A stretch of 64,000 nucleotides of DNA, taken from the NCBI GenBank assembly GCA_036852015.1, contig JAANDG010000095.1:186001-250000 (forward strand). Direction: 5' to 3'. Positions 13,189-23,663 of this stretch are shown one piece after another (position 1 is the stretch's first letter; every line of letters begins with the position of its first letter). The stretch is from Pelodera strongyloides. Its lineage: Eukaryota > Nematoda > Chromadorea > Rhabditida > Rhabditidae. The notes beneath the pieces were generated by a model. That model worked only from the letters and a program-made list of their open reading frames with translations. It searched no databases and was not told the DNA's origin. The position numbers and the translations under genes are program-made.

Positions 13189-14294
13189 GTAACTTTCCAA
13201 AGGAAAGTGGTATACTCATGACCTCGTTGTGATAAGTATATATGCATTCCATGTAGCGTGTTTTAAGAACTATCATATACCCAGTTGATTGATTGCCGCT
13301 AATTCATAACATAACATGCATGTTCATTCATAACATTTATGTTTACTTTCGTCTTATTCAGATACTAACATAAAAACCTAATGCTCAAACTCCTTGCCAG
13401 AAGGATGCAAAGTTTATTGTGAATAGTCAGATTCATCTGAATAAGCTATGCTATTCATTTGCACGCATCAAGAAAGGTTGCAAACATTTTACGAATGTTT
13501 GCTTCCATTCAGAGCTTAATAAATGAGCACGAAAAGATCTTAATAGTCTTATGTTTGCATGCTTTTGTATGTTTTTCTTCCAGTGTATAGTGTCTTCCGA
13601 TGTACAAGATAAATATTACAAGAGAGCTGGTGTTTTTTTTCCTTTTGTGCACGTTTACATTTTTTTGAGTTTCTGGTCAGGTTATGTGGATTTGTTACAA
13701 GTTCACGATTCAGGGTACACATTATGTATGTACACAATACACATACGATAAGACAGGCACCCCACATTTAATTTTTGTTTTGTGTAATTTTCCTAAGATT
13801 AATTTAATGAAGTCTAAGCACTGAAACAGATCCAATAACAAAATAGCGTGTCCCTCTTGATGTGCTTCTTGATTACATAGTGCTCATCTACATTATTTCA
13901 TTTTTCGCTGTCTGGTCAGTCATCTTGAAAATGGTCCTCTGTGGCTCGGTGGGATGTCTTTCTCGGTTGTTGTCAGCTTCGTATGCCTCGCAGGGCTAGT
14001 AACATACACTTTACATTGAAATGTTGACATTCATTGCTGTCTCATCAGAGTGTCAACTTTGCATGATCCCCTGATTAATACATTCTGTTTTTTTTCAAAG
14101 GTTTATAGTTCCTACTACATATTGGTCGTATTCTCTTGAACGATATGCGTCACCATTTATATTACAAGACCACTTGAAATTTCTTTTACAGTTGTCCTCT
14201 TCCAGCCGGCGTAGTGTTTTAGAAGATAGAAATGTAATCTCAAAGCAAAATTATGAAAACACACTTTACTTTTACAAAAAGTACAAGATCAGCG
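13189..14294. other. Intergenic space between convergent GST and chemoreceptor genes
   Basis: This stretch holds the 3' flanks of both genes, including an AATAAA at about 13518 on + that could serve the GST transcript. Overlapping open frames on both strands at 13549-13767 have low-complexity content and no homology that I recognise. No repeat or RNA gene was seen. Confidence 0.45.
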
Positions 14295-17002
14295 CTACCA
14301 CATCTGCTTATAACTCTTGAAATATTCTTCGGCATCCTTCCTCGTAGATATGATCTCAACCTGGAAACGTTGCAAAGGTTGAAAAACAGAAGTGTGGTGT
14401 ACTACACCGGGTTTGAATATAAAAGGAATTTTAGTTTCATGTTTCGACACGATGCACGAATAATTCCCTACCTCCTTCTTTGCGGAGGATTCGTTTTTTT
14501 CCAAAATAAGAAGATTAGCTACCCAACATGAGAATGAACTTACAGACCTGAGCCAATTTTTTGTTTCCAATCATCTAGAACAGAGGAGCATAACCAACCT
14601 TTGTAAATGATCGGTTGTCTTTTTTAATCCTTCGTAAAACAAATTTCTTAACGGCTTCCCAACATGACTTTTCCGCTCGCACAAGGCAACCAACATAGAA
14701 TATTCTTTGATAGAAATCAACCTGAATGGGACAAAGGTTTCACTTCGCTTCATGATTAGAACTAAACAATCTGGATGTTCGACTTGGTACTTGACTTCGT
14801 TGACATTTCAATCAGACTCACACCATCCATAATGGCAAAATTTAATGATATCTGTTCGGGAGTGAGTCCAGCATAAGCAACAAGCGCCAGTTGCCCAATT
14901 ATTATAATGCAACAGATAAAATTGTTTATGGTGAGAGGCACGAAAAGTTTGGCAGAAGATATGCCTTCCTGAAATGGAGTGTTTTTAATGAGATTGCGTT
15001 ATTGAGATTTAAACAAAAAGGTGTTTGCACCTAATAGAACAGAAATTTTGCCGTGTGAATTTAATTGACGGGAAACAAGATTTTGAACTTACTTGAAGTT
15101 GAAATTTCTGAGAAAGCGACACGCCTTTACTATGACGATTTGACCATTCATCGCGATTCTTCCAAATGATATACACTGTCATCTTAAAGTACAAAATCAT
15201 TGAAAAGATTAAATACGAGCTTAATCATTATGAGTTCGCTTGACCTTAGATCTTTTCACCATGTAGGCTCACACAACTCACAAACTACTACAATTTTTTA
15301 TGGAAATATGTAAGTGTGGAAAACGAGTTTCCCTGGAGCAAAAACCAAAATATCCACTAAATCCCAAAGTAGCCCATTTTTGCTGAGAAGCTTTTAATTT
15401 GCAAAACCCGTATTGTTCGTTGAAAACTATGGGAATTTTTGCAGCTAACAATAAGAAGTGGAAAAAAACATATGCCAAGTTTCAAATAAGGTCATAACAA
15501 TCAAATTTGAAACGCTAATAAAAATGGTCAGACAAGTTGCTTGACAGCACGCGTCTTCCTAGTACCGTGAAGTACAATCTGGTTAAATCGTGGGATAGCA
15601 CATTCTACTTACAATTAGAGTTTAAATTGGTCATACTTCACTCTTGTTCAGAACATGTACTAATAAACATATGGACTAAAGAAATTGAGAGAAGTAAGGA
15701 CTAATGTAAATACGCAAAGGGCCTCTGATAAAGTCAATAATAGCATTGAACGGTTTCGTTCTACACTTGTGAAGTAACTCACAGGTATTGTTGCCGATTG
15801 AATGAACAGCGTCCAGTAAACGGAAAAACTGTCCATGAACTCGGCTGAAAGTAAATAATTACCTTTAGTCATTTGTCAGACCTCCTGTTAATTGAAATTG
15901 AAAAGAAAAACACAGGTGTGTACTTGTCGAGCTGTCCCCATTTTGTCATTTTTTGTGGATAAGGCATACAAGAATATAAAAGCACTCACGCGCATATATT
16001 TGGATACAGGTCGCCGTTGCAGTGAGAAAGAACTGAAATCAAAACCATTAACTATCCAGTATTTTTCAGCTTTACCTTTTTAGGATAAGTCTGCAAAACT
16101 TCGCAACATTTCCCAAGAATTCTTTCTTGTATTACTAAGAATCTATTTTCTCAGGATCAGCTAAATGTATTATATCTTCTGTACAAACGGTTTTTTTCTG
16201 TTTTATTTAATTTGGACGTGGACAAAATAGACTGGTTTTTGCTTCAATTGAACCAAATTGTGTACATAAACTCATTCGGTACAGATGTAATACGGGTGAA
16301 ACTCAAAAGCTCGTTGCTAACCGTAATGGTAAAAAAGAAGAATTTCAATATAAGTGACGTCATCACTTCATATTGTTTTGAACACATTGCTGAGGTGAAT
16401 CGTTCAGTGATAAATGAAAGAAACGAAGAACGGAAATAGTTGTACCCGTTCTTAGTGGGAATATTCCAAAAGTCGAAAGCCTGCAAGTTATTGAATGTTA
16501 TAACGGGAGAGACGGAGTTGTTGTTAAAATCACAGTGATAACCAGGCAGTGACAGGTCTATTATTTGAACAACACTTACATTTGCTGGATCGACTTCATT
16601 ATGAATAAGAAAGGCAACCCGAAGAGTCAACATATAAACAATTGAGAAGGTCATTACCGTGACCACAAATCTGAACAAAGTGGATGAAAGCAACGATAGC
16701 TGAAAAACCTGACGAGTTTTGGCAAACTATGGATACCAGATGTTTTTGAGAGATCCTGGCTACCTTATATGTATATGTATCAGTTAAGAAGCTACACGTC
16801 TTGCAACTACAGTATATGAAGTTACAAAAAAATCCACAGATTTAACAAGCAAAAAAACATTAGTTTAGAATGTTAACTTACCGAAAGTTGGAATGTAGTG
16901 TTGACTTGCGGATCATGCAGGTGTTTGTCACCACTGCTACTAATATTAATATAATGTTGGCGCAACATTCTATGACACTCATAGCCGCGACAGGCATTTG
17001 AA
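14295..17002 (-). CDS. Seven-transmembrane chemoreceptor, Sra superfamily (Sra/Srab/Sre-like), 9 exons, ~336 aa
   Basis: Nematode serpentine receptors of this superfamily act in chemosensory neuron membranes. Exons on minus: 17002-16882 (ATG at 16997), 16670-16580, 16480-16322, 16032-15990, 15844-15669, 15182-15093, 14968-14822, 14721-14599, 14360-14295. All phases agree. Seen: TM1 from residue 2 (CCANIILILVAVVTN) then LHSNF; E95-R96 and Y106-E107 at the end of TM3, the superfamily's ER...YE pattern; a hydrophobic TM4 joined across exons 3 and 4; TM5 in exon 5; SLSQKFQLQ at 217-225 before TM6, a hallmark of the group; and a C terminus EYFKSYKQMW resembling the usual ...W ending. TM7 (about 256-280) is weakly hydrophobic. 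The start is uncertain: the ATG used follows a TTTCAG acceptor by five bases, and an upstream ATG at 17070 would require a 32-base intron. The exact subfamily is not settled. Confidence 0.8.
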
Positions 17003-18135
17003 CTGAAATTGAGTATATCAAGGAAGATACTCACAAGGATTTCATGAGCTGTGTGGGTGTCTATTACCATGAACTCACGTGATTAACCTATGATGAAAAT
17101 CAAGTTGTATATTGAACAAAAAATGACATTCTCTCCTCTAAAGCTTGCTCGCTCCCTCTGATCTGACCAGGTTTTATGCCCTTGCAAGGCATTGCTATTG
17201 AGTTATAGCCAACTTAGCAGGTGGCCCGAACCACGCGAAACAAAAATCGTAAAAATTAAACAAAATTAATCGGAAGATAGACCGAAGAATGTTATGTAGC
17301 TCCACAGGGTCATTAATCTTATTAATAAGTTGCGCGTTATTTGTGTGTGTAGTTCTGCCTCAAAGCAACATACAATATACCGAGGCCATGGGAATATTAT
17401 CGTGAGAATAAGCCAATCATCATATGTTATGCCCAGCTATTTATTGACAATGCGTGTTTATGATAAGTTTAGCAGCTAAATATTTCAACAAATTAGAAGT
17501 ATAAACTTAAGGCACATCATTTATTTGTGCGACCGGTCCGATGAACGTTGACCAATAAAGGGAAATGCTAATTATTGTCTTTTGTGTACATTGGGAAATA
17601 AATGAACACGTGGTTAATTGAAGGCTTTATAATAATGGTATATTATTAAAAATGATAATGATCTGGTATAGGTGTATGTTCAATTTCCCTGGAAAAGAAG
17701 ACTAAAGAGAGGATATTTGAAGATCACATTACGTTTTTTGTGGACTCATCTAGGTATTTCCACATAAGCACCATGACCAAATACGTAATATAGCTTTACA
17801 CAACATTAAGATACGTTTATCTATCTTCTATTCATCATAAGTGTCATGTGTTGTAATAGCTTTATTTTTACCTAAACACACTCAGTCAGTTCTTATTCCG
17901 TGGCCCATCTTTTGTGGCAGCAACACAATTTCGCCCACTTATCATACGATCGCGGCAAATATTTGCAAACTTGAAATGCCTGGCGCCATTGCGCCATTGC
18001 GCTTGATTACCATTTTTTATTATCAAATTACCCGTTTGCTAATGGATCAGCGACAACACGACGACTACTTTCTGTTCATCATTTCATTGTGAGGCACATG
18101 GTGTTAGTTAATAAATAAATAAACAAAGTGTTATA
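17003..18135. other. Intergenic sequence upstream of the chemoreceptor
   Basis: AT-rich DNA that should contain the promoter of the minus-strand receptor. The open frame at 17841-18092 on + has no recognisable motif. No gene is supported here. Confidence 0.45.
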
Positions 18136-18195
18136 GACCGTCGGTGACCGGCGGCGTGGAGCAAGGCGCTAGCCGCTGCGCCACGCCCCCTCCAA
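18136..18195 (-). repeat. tRNA-like sequence (probable SINE head) with A-box
   Basis: On minus, GGGGGCGTGGCGCAGCGGCT begins a stretch that resembles a tRNA 5' half with an RNA polymerase III A-box (TGGCGCAGCGGCTAGCG). No B-box GGTTCAANNCC follows, and no cloverleaf closes, so it is not a functional tRNA. It lies directly against the 18199-18633 inverted-repeat element. Confidence 0.5.
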
Positions 18196-18198
18196 TTG

Positions 18199-18633
18199 CT
18201 TAAAAGAACGCAGTCACGATAAATTCGTTATTTTTATTTGTCTTTCATTAATTATAATATGAAGTGAAAGACAGTACCAAGAACAAGTTATAGAAATTCG
18301 AACTCAGGGAGAAAAATCACTAAGAATGGGAGTTACTCGATTACAGTAGATATGTAATCGGCCGGGCAGAGGCTCATTATAATATTGTAAATTCCCCGCA
18401 GTGCTGCACAATTGGGATATGCTGTATTACTGCAGGTAATCATCCTCGGCATCCCAGGCAATTGCTTTCATGCACATATATTATTATCCAGTCATTCCCA
18501 TTCTCAGTGAATTATCTACCTGACTTCTTTTTTTTCTGTAAGTCATATTCGTACCATATTTTTCTGCACATCTTCATATACTCAATGAAAATAAATGAAA
18601 ATGACAAATTTATCGTGACTGCGTTCCTTTAAG
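18199..18633. mobile_element. Inverted-repeat element (MITE-like), ~435 bp
   Basis: The two ends are inverted copies of about 25 bases: CTTAAAAGAACGCAGTCACG at the left and the reverse complement of CTTAAAGGAACGCAGTCACG at the right. The match continues loosely inward. The ends include TTAA, as in piggyBac-type targets. There is no internal open frame of note, so this looks like a non-autonomous DNA transposon. Confidence 0.75.
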
Positions 18634-18828
18634 GTAACCGGGCGAAATATAATTTGGTTGCGTCAGATGAACTAAAGTGCTTTGCGTTTTCCCATACTTT
18701 TTTTTGAGCGAGAACTTGAAAATTTACTCTTCAAGCCCGGGACCTAAATGTCAATTAACGTAAACCAATTCCTTATTGTTCTTTGCATTTTCTGGAAATA
18801 ACTTTGTAAACATCGTTGACGAAGTATT

Positions 18829-19989
18829 TTAGTCGTAAGAAAGCGAGTGCTGACAGCAAACAAACCTCTTCGGTCCACGAATGCTAATAACGTAGGTGTC
18901 GTTAATACGACAGTTTGCATCTGGAAAACGGTAGGGACTTTCAGAAGTAAGCTCTGAAACAAGGGTGTTATTAAATAAAAGATGCAACCCCAAGAAAAAA
19001 TATTCATGAAAACGTTTATGAATGTGCGACAGTACGAATGCTTTTCCATGTTTATTACACAATGCTGACACAGAATTCGCGAGTTGAGTTAAAGGGAGAG
19101 GCCCACGAGAAAAAAGTTTTCCTCAATTTATTTGTACAGAATATCCGGAATATCCGGAATTTCAGAAATATTATTGAGAAAACCGCAATGCTTGAAGCCT
19201 AGAACTCACTGAGTTATTCTCCGTCAAACAGTTCGGCCTGGTACAGTAGCCAGAAACAATTTTTGCGCTATCAGGGCATTACTGTATTGGAAACGCCTAT
19301 TTATAAACGTAGGAATAATCTTTATTCGTTTGACCATTATTATGTATAGAAAGAATGTAAATGAACGGATATCAACAGTAAAAACGAATTTTGACGTTAC
19401 TCAAATACTACGACGGCTGTGTTCTTGGTCACCGAACATTCTGAGCTGTTATTAAATACTAAATCACATATATGCGATCATTTTATTAGAAATCCAATTA
19501 GTTCGAATTACCAGCGCCACATTATTACAATTACCACTGAAGTTCATTATTTATTACAGTCATATAACAGCACAAGCAAGAAAATAACGTTTGCGCACTT
19601 TTGTCGGAAACGAAATACTATTACATAAAGAAAGTTCCTACACGTTTAACAGTTTAAAAAAGGCAGGTGGACTTTCTTTTGAGAATTGCTTCGGGGAGTA
19701 GTAATGAACATTAAAAATGCCCAAAACAACCTGGCCGATTCTGTAAGACCCTAGATGTTATGAGTTATGAATGAATAGGCACAGCCGACTGCAGCATGAT
19801 TGAAAACGGATAACAGTAGAAACGAAAAGAATGTTACCTTGCGTATCAAGTAGAATGCAAGCAAATTCATAGTATGTGTATGGTGGCATTGCTGTACTTT
19901 CATTTTTGAGTGGTGCGAACGTGCACTTTTCATTAATAATTCGACTATTTTTAGCGAATGGTTTATTAGCAGCAGTCGATGAGCACAAT
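18829..19989 (-). CDS. Unrecognised Cys-containing protein, two C-terminal exons (partial)
   Basis: Two exons on minus fit together in phase. The first, 19989-19838, follows an AAAGTAG acceptor and ends in phase 1 at GTAACA. The second, 18953-18829, follows TTGTTTCAG and ends in TAA. They encode 91 residues with cysteines in ...EKCTFAP..., ...YYEFACIL..., ...DANCRIN... and a final ...RFVCCQHSLSYD. The codon content and four or five spaced Cys look like a small secreted or luminal protein. I do not recognise the family. No first exon or signal peptide was found between 19990 and 21245, so the N terminus is missing from this model. Chance open frames joined in phase remain an alternative. Confidence 0.4.
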
Positions 19990-21245
19990 CTACTTTATGT
20001 ACATATTCGCCTATGGCTGTTTGTCTAGGAACGGAAAACTTAGCCGAGATCTAGTTTTCTTGCTTCATACATATACTACTATGTTTTATGTTTTGCGCCG
20101 TCGCCTATTCCACTTTCACATTAAATTCTCATAGCATTTTTGTTATGAGGGTGATATATTTGCTCAAATGGGTTTATTTTCCTTTATTGTTCATATTTAA
20201 CGCAAGAACATTTTAAGCATAGAACTTGTATTGGCTGGTTGTGTCTGTCTGCTTCGGAAATAATTGGATTTCTCCTAAAACAATCGTATAAATGTTGTTT
20301 AAGTTTTATTATTTTCCCGTAAACCCGAAATAAATGTGATCTAATAAAGAATGTGCACTCTTAATATTCGTAATAGTCACGATTCTATATTACTCTCACA
20401 CAGTTTGTAATTAAAATCCATTTATACAACAAGTTTATGATTGCTAACAATAAGCTTGATGTATGTAAACATTTATATTCCGCGAAGATCAGGCTTATAA
20501 TGTCCGCAAAAGTGTCTATCATGTGCTATATGTATTTACGTATGGCTTGGCGGGGCTTGTTTGTAAATCGATGCGAAGGAAACAATGTCTAATAAACAAA
20601 GCCTACAAAAGCCACTATATGAAGGAATGGGAAAGGACGTGTGATTCTGTAATTCGGCTGCTAAGTGCAAGTCCCCCATACATTTCTTATAATTGTCCAC
20701 TGAAACAACGGAATCGCTCTAAAACACGCGTCTAACCACGTGCATCGAAGACTTTTTTACATCATCATTTTGTAGTTGATTTCTTGGCTGAAACGCGATC
20801 TAAAGTGCTTTCTCAGGCAGCCTGGAACGGACTTCGTGACTCTTTTTTTATTATCATCCAGAAACCAAAGATGAGAGTCTCTCATCAAATGGAGCAATAA
20901 TCTTTGACAGCTCTATGCAACATGGACGACTAAATAATTTTTTTCAGGCACAGTGTGGGAAGCAGCATTTACGACGGAGTGAAATGTTCTTCCACGAATC
21001 GCCAACTTTACAAAGTTGATATCAACGTCTCAACCCAAATACCCCAAGACCGTCTCAGGTTCTGTAATTTTTGTATTTGCTCCCATTTTGTAATGTTCTC
21101 CTTAATTATACTATCTGCATTCTCGATGTGGAATATTTTATTGGGAGACAAAAAAAATTAGCAAAGGAATACGTATACTGAAAAAAAGCGATGTGAACAT
21201 TGAGTATTGTTATCAAATTAGAAGCACCAAAAATAATGCATTTTT
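19990..21245. other. Intergenic sequence, possible exon fragment on + at 20949-21059
   Basis: No complete gene is visible. The upstream exon of the 18.8-20.0 kb gene may lie here. On + a stretch at 20949-21059 follows a TTTTTTTCAG acceptor and stays open (…DGVKCSSTNRQLYKVDINVS…) to CTCAG|gttctg, but no partner exon could be joined to it. Confidence 0.35.
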
Positions 21246-22710
21246 TTAAATCGGAAGTACGAAAGACGACAGATGTTCTAAGAAGTGGATGAGAATTTTC
21301 AAAGGATTCGCGGGACTTGTGAAACTGCTGTAACTGCGTGTGGACATGCGTGATGATACCGAAATCGATGAACTTGCGGGACCCAATACTTCGAAACTGC
21401 TGCCAAGCGACTGAAATTTTTTACCAGCTCCAAATTGGAAATCATCATTTTCGCAAACTCTGTTCGTCACGCAACAATGGTGAATATGAACATTCATAAT
21501 TTTTCATGTTCCTTTCTTAAAGTCAAATGGAAAATTAAGTACTTATAACGAAATGGGTAAGAATATCTGTGTACCTCAGACTCTGATGTAGAAGTGGATG
21601 ATTTTCGGGAGCGCTTTCGAGTTTTGGTTAGATTTGTGACTTCCAGCTCGCTTTCGGAGTTGCTACTGATTTCTGACTCCTTATTGGAAGAGCTGTGGGT
21701 TCTGTGAAATTCAGAAGGAAGTCTAATATTTCGAATCCCTTTGATTTGTGTGTCAGTCAAGGGCGCACTCCATTCATAGTCTTCGCTCAGATCAACCTAA
21801 ACAATTTGTACAAAACAATAAACATATTTTAAGACACTAATGTGGAAAGAGGATGAAATAATGCTTCTCCCTCAGTTGGTGTGATGAAGTTTCGTCTTTA
21901 ATACTGTGTATTTCGCAAACACGCCCTTCTTGTGATGAAATATACTTGCCTCATCATTTGAATCGTGCTGAAGAGTGTCCTGATGTGGTTTTGAATTGCC
22001 CCCAAGGTATGTTGGAATCGGGATACCCAACCATGGTGGCACCTTCAATCTCGTCAATCTGGCTCTGTCTTCTTCTGATATAGGAGCAGACCATTCGTTT
22101 TCTTCGAAAGAAATCTAAAGGCATCAAATACGATACGGGGACATCGGACAGGTCTAACATACAGACTGTGTGATTGTTTGCAACTTCGTATTCGTCTGCC
22201 TCACTGAATCATCAAAGCCTGTTAAGCCTGATTGATATGCTTACGATTACGGACTCCTCTGGCTCCTTCAATAAGAAACTTTGTTTACGTTTCTAAATGA
22301 TTTCGTTCATTGACCACTGAAACAATCAATAAAAATGCTTTACATGTATTTGCATTCTACGAATACATTTGCTTTGTAGGAATTCCTCCAACAACTGACT
22401 ATATATGCATAAAGATAAAATATGGGGATCACACCATTTCTTCGAGATCCTCTGCAGGCTGAGGTTTGAGTAGGTCATTATCAGCGGAGCTCATGCTGAT
22501 CATGTACGCTGTAAATCGTGTCAAGAATAGGGCAATGAAAGAAACTCGGAAAAAATAGAAAGAAATTCATTTAGGTTAGGATACCAAGGTTGGTTGTGTG
22601 CGAATCTGACTTAGCGTGTAACTACAGTAAAGAGAATGATGTCCAAGGAAACTTGTGGAATGGAGTAAACACGCCAGCGACATCATACGTAAATTAGAAA
22701 AGACCGCCAT
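21246..22710 (-). CDS. Unrecognised protein with two exon-encoded WSAP repeats and possible signal peptide (copy 2)
   Basis: Exons on minus: 22710-22626, 22508-22435, 22292-22245, 22114-21950, 21796-21575, 21410-21246; all junctions after the first are phase 0. The predicted protein is about 252 aa. The N terminus (MAVFSNLRMMSLACLLHST) is hydrophobic enough to be a signal peptide; a shorter exon 1 ending at 22653 also fits the phase. Exons 4 and 5 each begin with an acidic stretch, then [E]WSAP[LI][TS], a charged helix-like segment and a Leu/Val-Pro (ISFEENEWSAPISEED...; VDLSEDYEWSAPLTDTQIKG...). Exon 5 ends in an acidic Ser-rich tail and exon 6 is Ser-rich. The intron after exon 4 has a GC donor (GCAAGT). 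TATAAAAG lies at 22734-22727. I do not recognise the family; the paralogue is at 30.3-32.2 kb. The final exon is the least certain. Confidence 0.65.
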
Positions 22711-22726
22711 CTGTGCAATGGCTGCT

Positions 22727-22734
22727 CTTTTATA
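22727..22734 (-). promoter_or_regulatory. TATA-like box upstream of WSAP gene copy 2
   Basis: TATAAAAG on minus, 17 bases before the first ATG (22710) and about 41 before the second in-frame ATG (22686). If it is a real TATA box, the transcription start would fall near or after the first ATG, which favours the second Met (MMSLACLL...) as the true start. Confidence 0.35.
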
Positions 22735-23663
22735 CGTTGTCCAAAATATTGCACAACATAAATGAATATTGAAGAACGAATATTCTTGCAAACGAATATT
22801 CAGCTGGAATATTCTTGCTCAACTATATGCGCAAACTGTCTATTTGCATCCATAAAAATAAAACACTACAGACAAATATTCAGAGATACTGAAAGAAACA
22901 AAGTACCCTGCTAAAAAGCCTTACAGTAAACAAAAAAAAACATATATCCTTTACGCCTGAATGAGGTAAAGCGCGGAAAAATCCGCAGATTTGTTCACAG
23001 GAAGGCCTCCTGCAATTGCCGATACATAAAATTGTCCTACACATGTACCCCAACCAGCCTCTCCAGGAGATGTTTTATTTGAGTTGGCTACTGTGAATAA
23101 ATGAATGTACCTGGTATTCTTTTCTACGTAAGCTTCCGTAATTGTGTTGTGGACACCAATGCTTAACACGTGTAATGTACATAACACGCTATGCATTCGT
23201 ATTCATTCTCATATCATATCCTCAGAACCTCTGCCTTAACTTTATATCCGTTATATCCTATAAACGTCATAGCTTTAACGTTATATCCTTGAACCAGGAG
23301 GCACGCTCTAGAAGCATAAAGATTCCTTCTGTCCAAACCAAAATGTCCTTTTCGTACTACATTCATTAAACATTCTGCACTCACAATTGCTTGTTTTTGA
23401 ATGTGATCGGGTGGTCGAAACCTATCTCCAAGGAAACCACAAATCTCATTTCTCTCCATTTCTCATTGTTTTCTTTTGCTTTTTTTCCACAGCACCCTCA
23501 GTCTGATTCATATTTCACGCATACAATTGAAAGGTATATTTTGCGTATTTCTTTGTAGTCAAGCCCGGTGTCTGGCATACCTTATGTTGTTTCTCTTTAT
23601 GTTTCACTAGATGATCGTCATACTTTGAAATCGACAGCTTTTTTCAGAAACTTCTTATGCGAC
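22735..23663. other. Divergent promoter region between WSAP gene copy 2 and Amt
   Basis: The two genes are transcribed away from each other across this interval of about 0.95 kb, so it should hold both promoters. Short direct repeats of GTTATATCC occur at 23245-23290. Open frames at 22951-23459 show no recognisable content. A TTTTTTCAG acceptor at about 23647 lies 17 bases before the Amt ATG. Confidence 0.4.

Noticed and set aside
16481..16579. Read-through of chemoreceptor intron 2 (VSVVQIIDLSLPGYHC...)
   Set aside because: The frame is open, but GTAAGT and TTGCAG bound it exactly in phase, and the insert separates TM2 from TM3 by an unusual loop.
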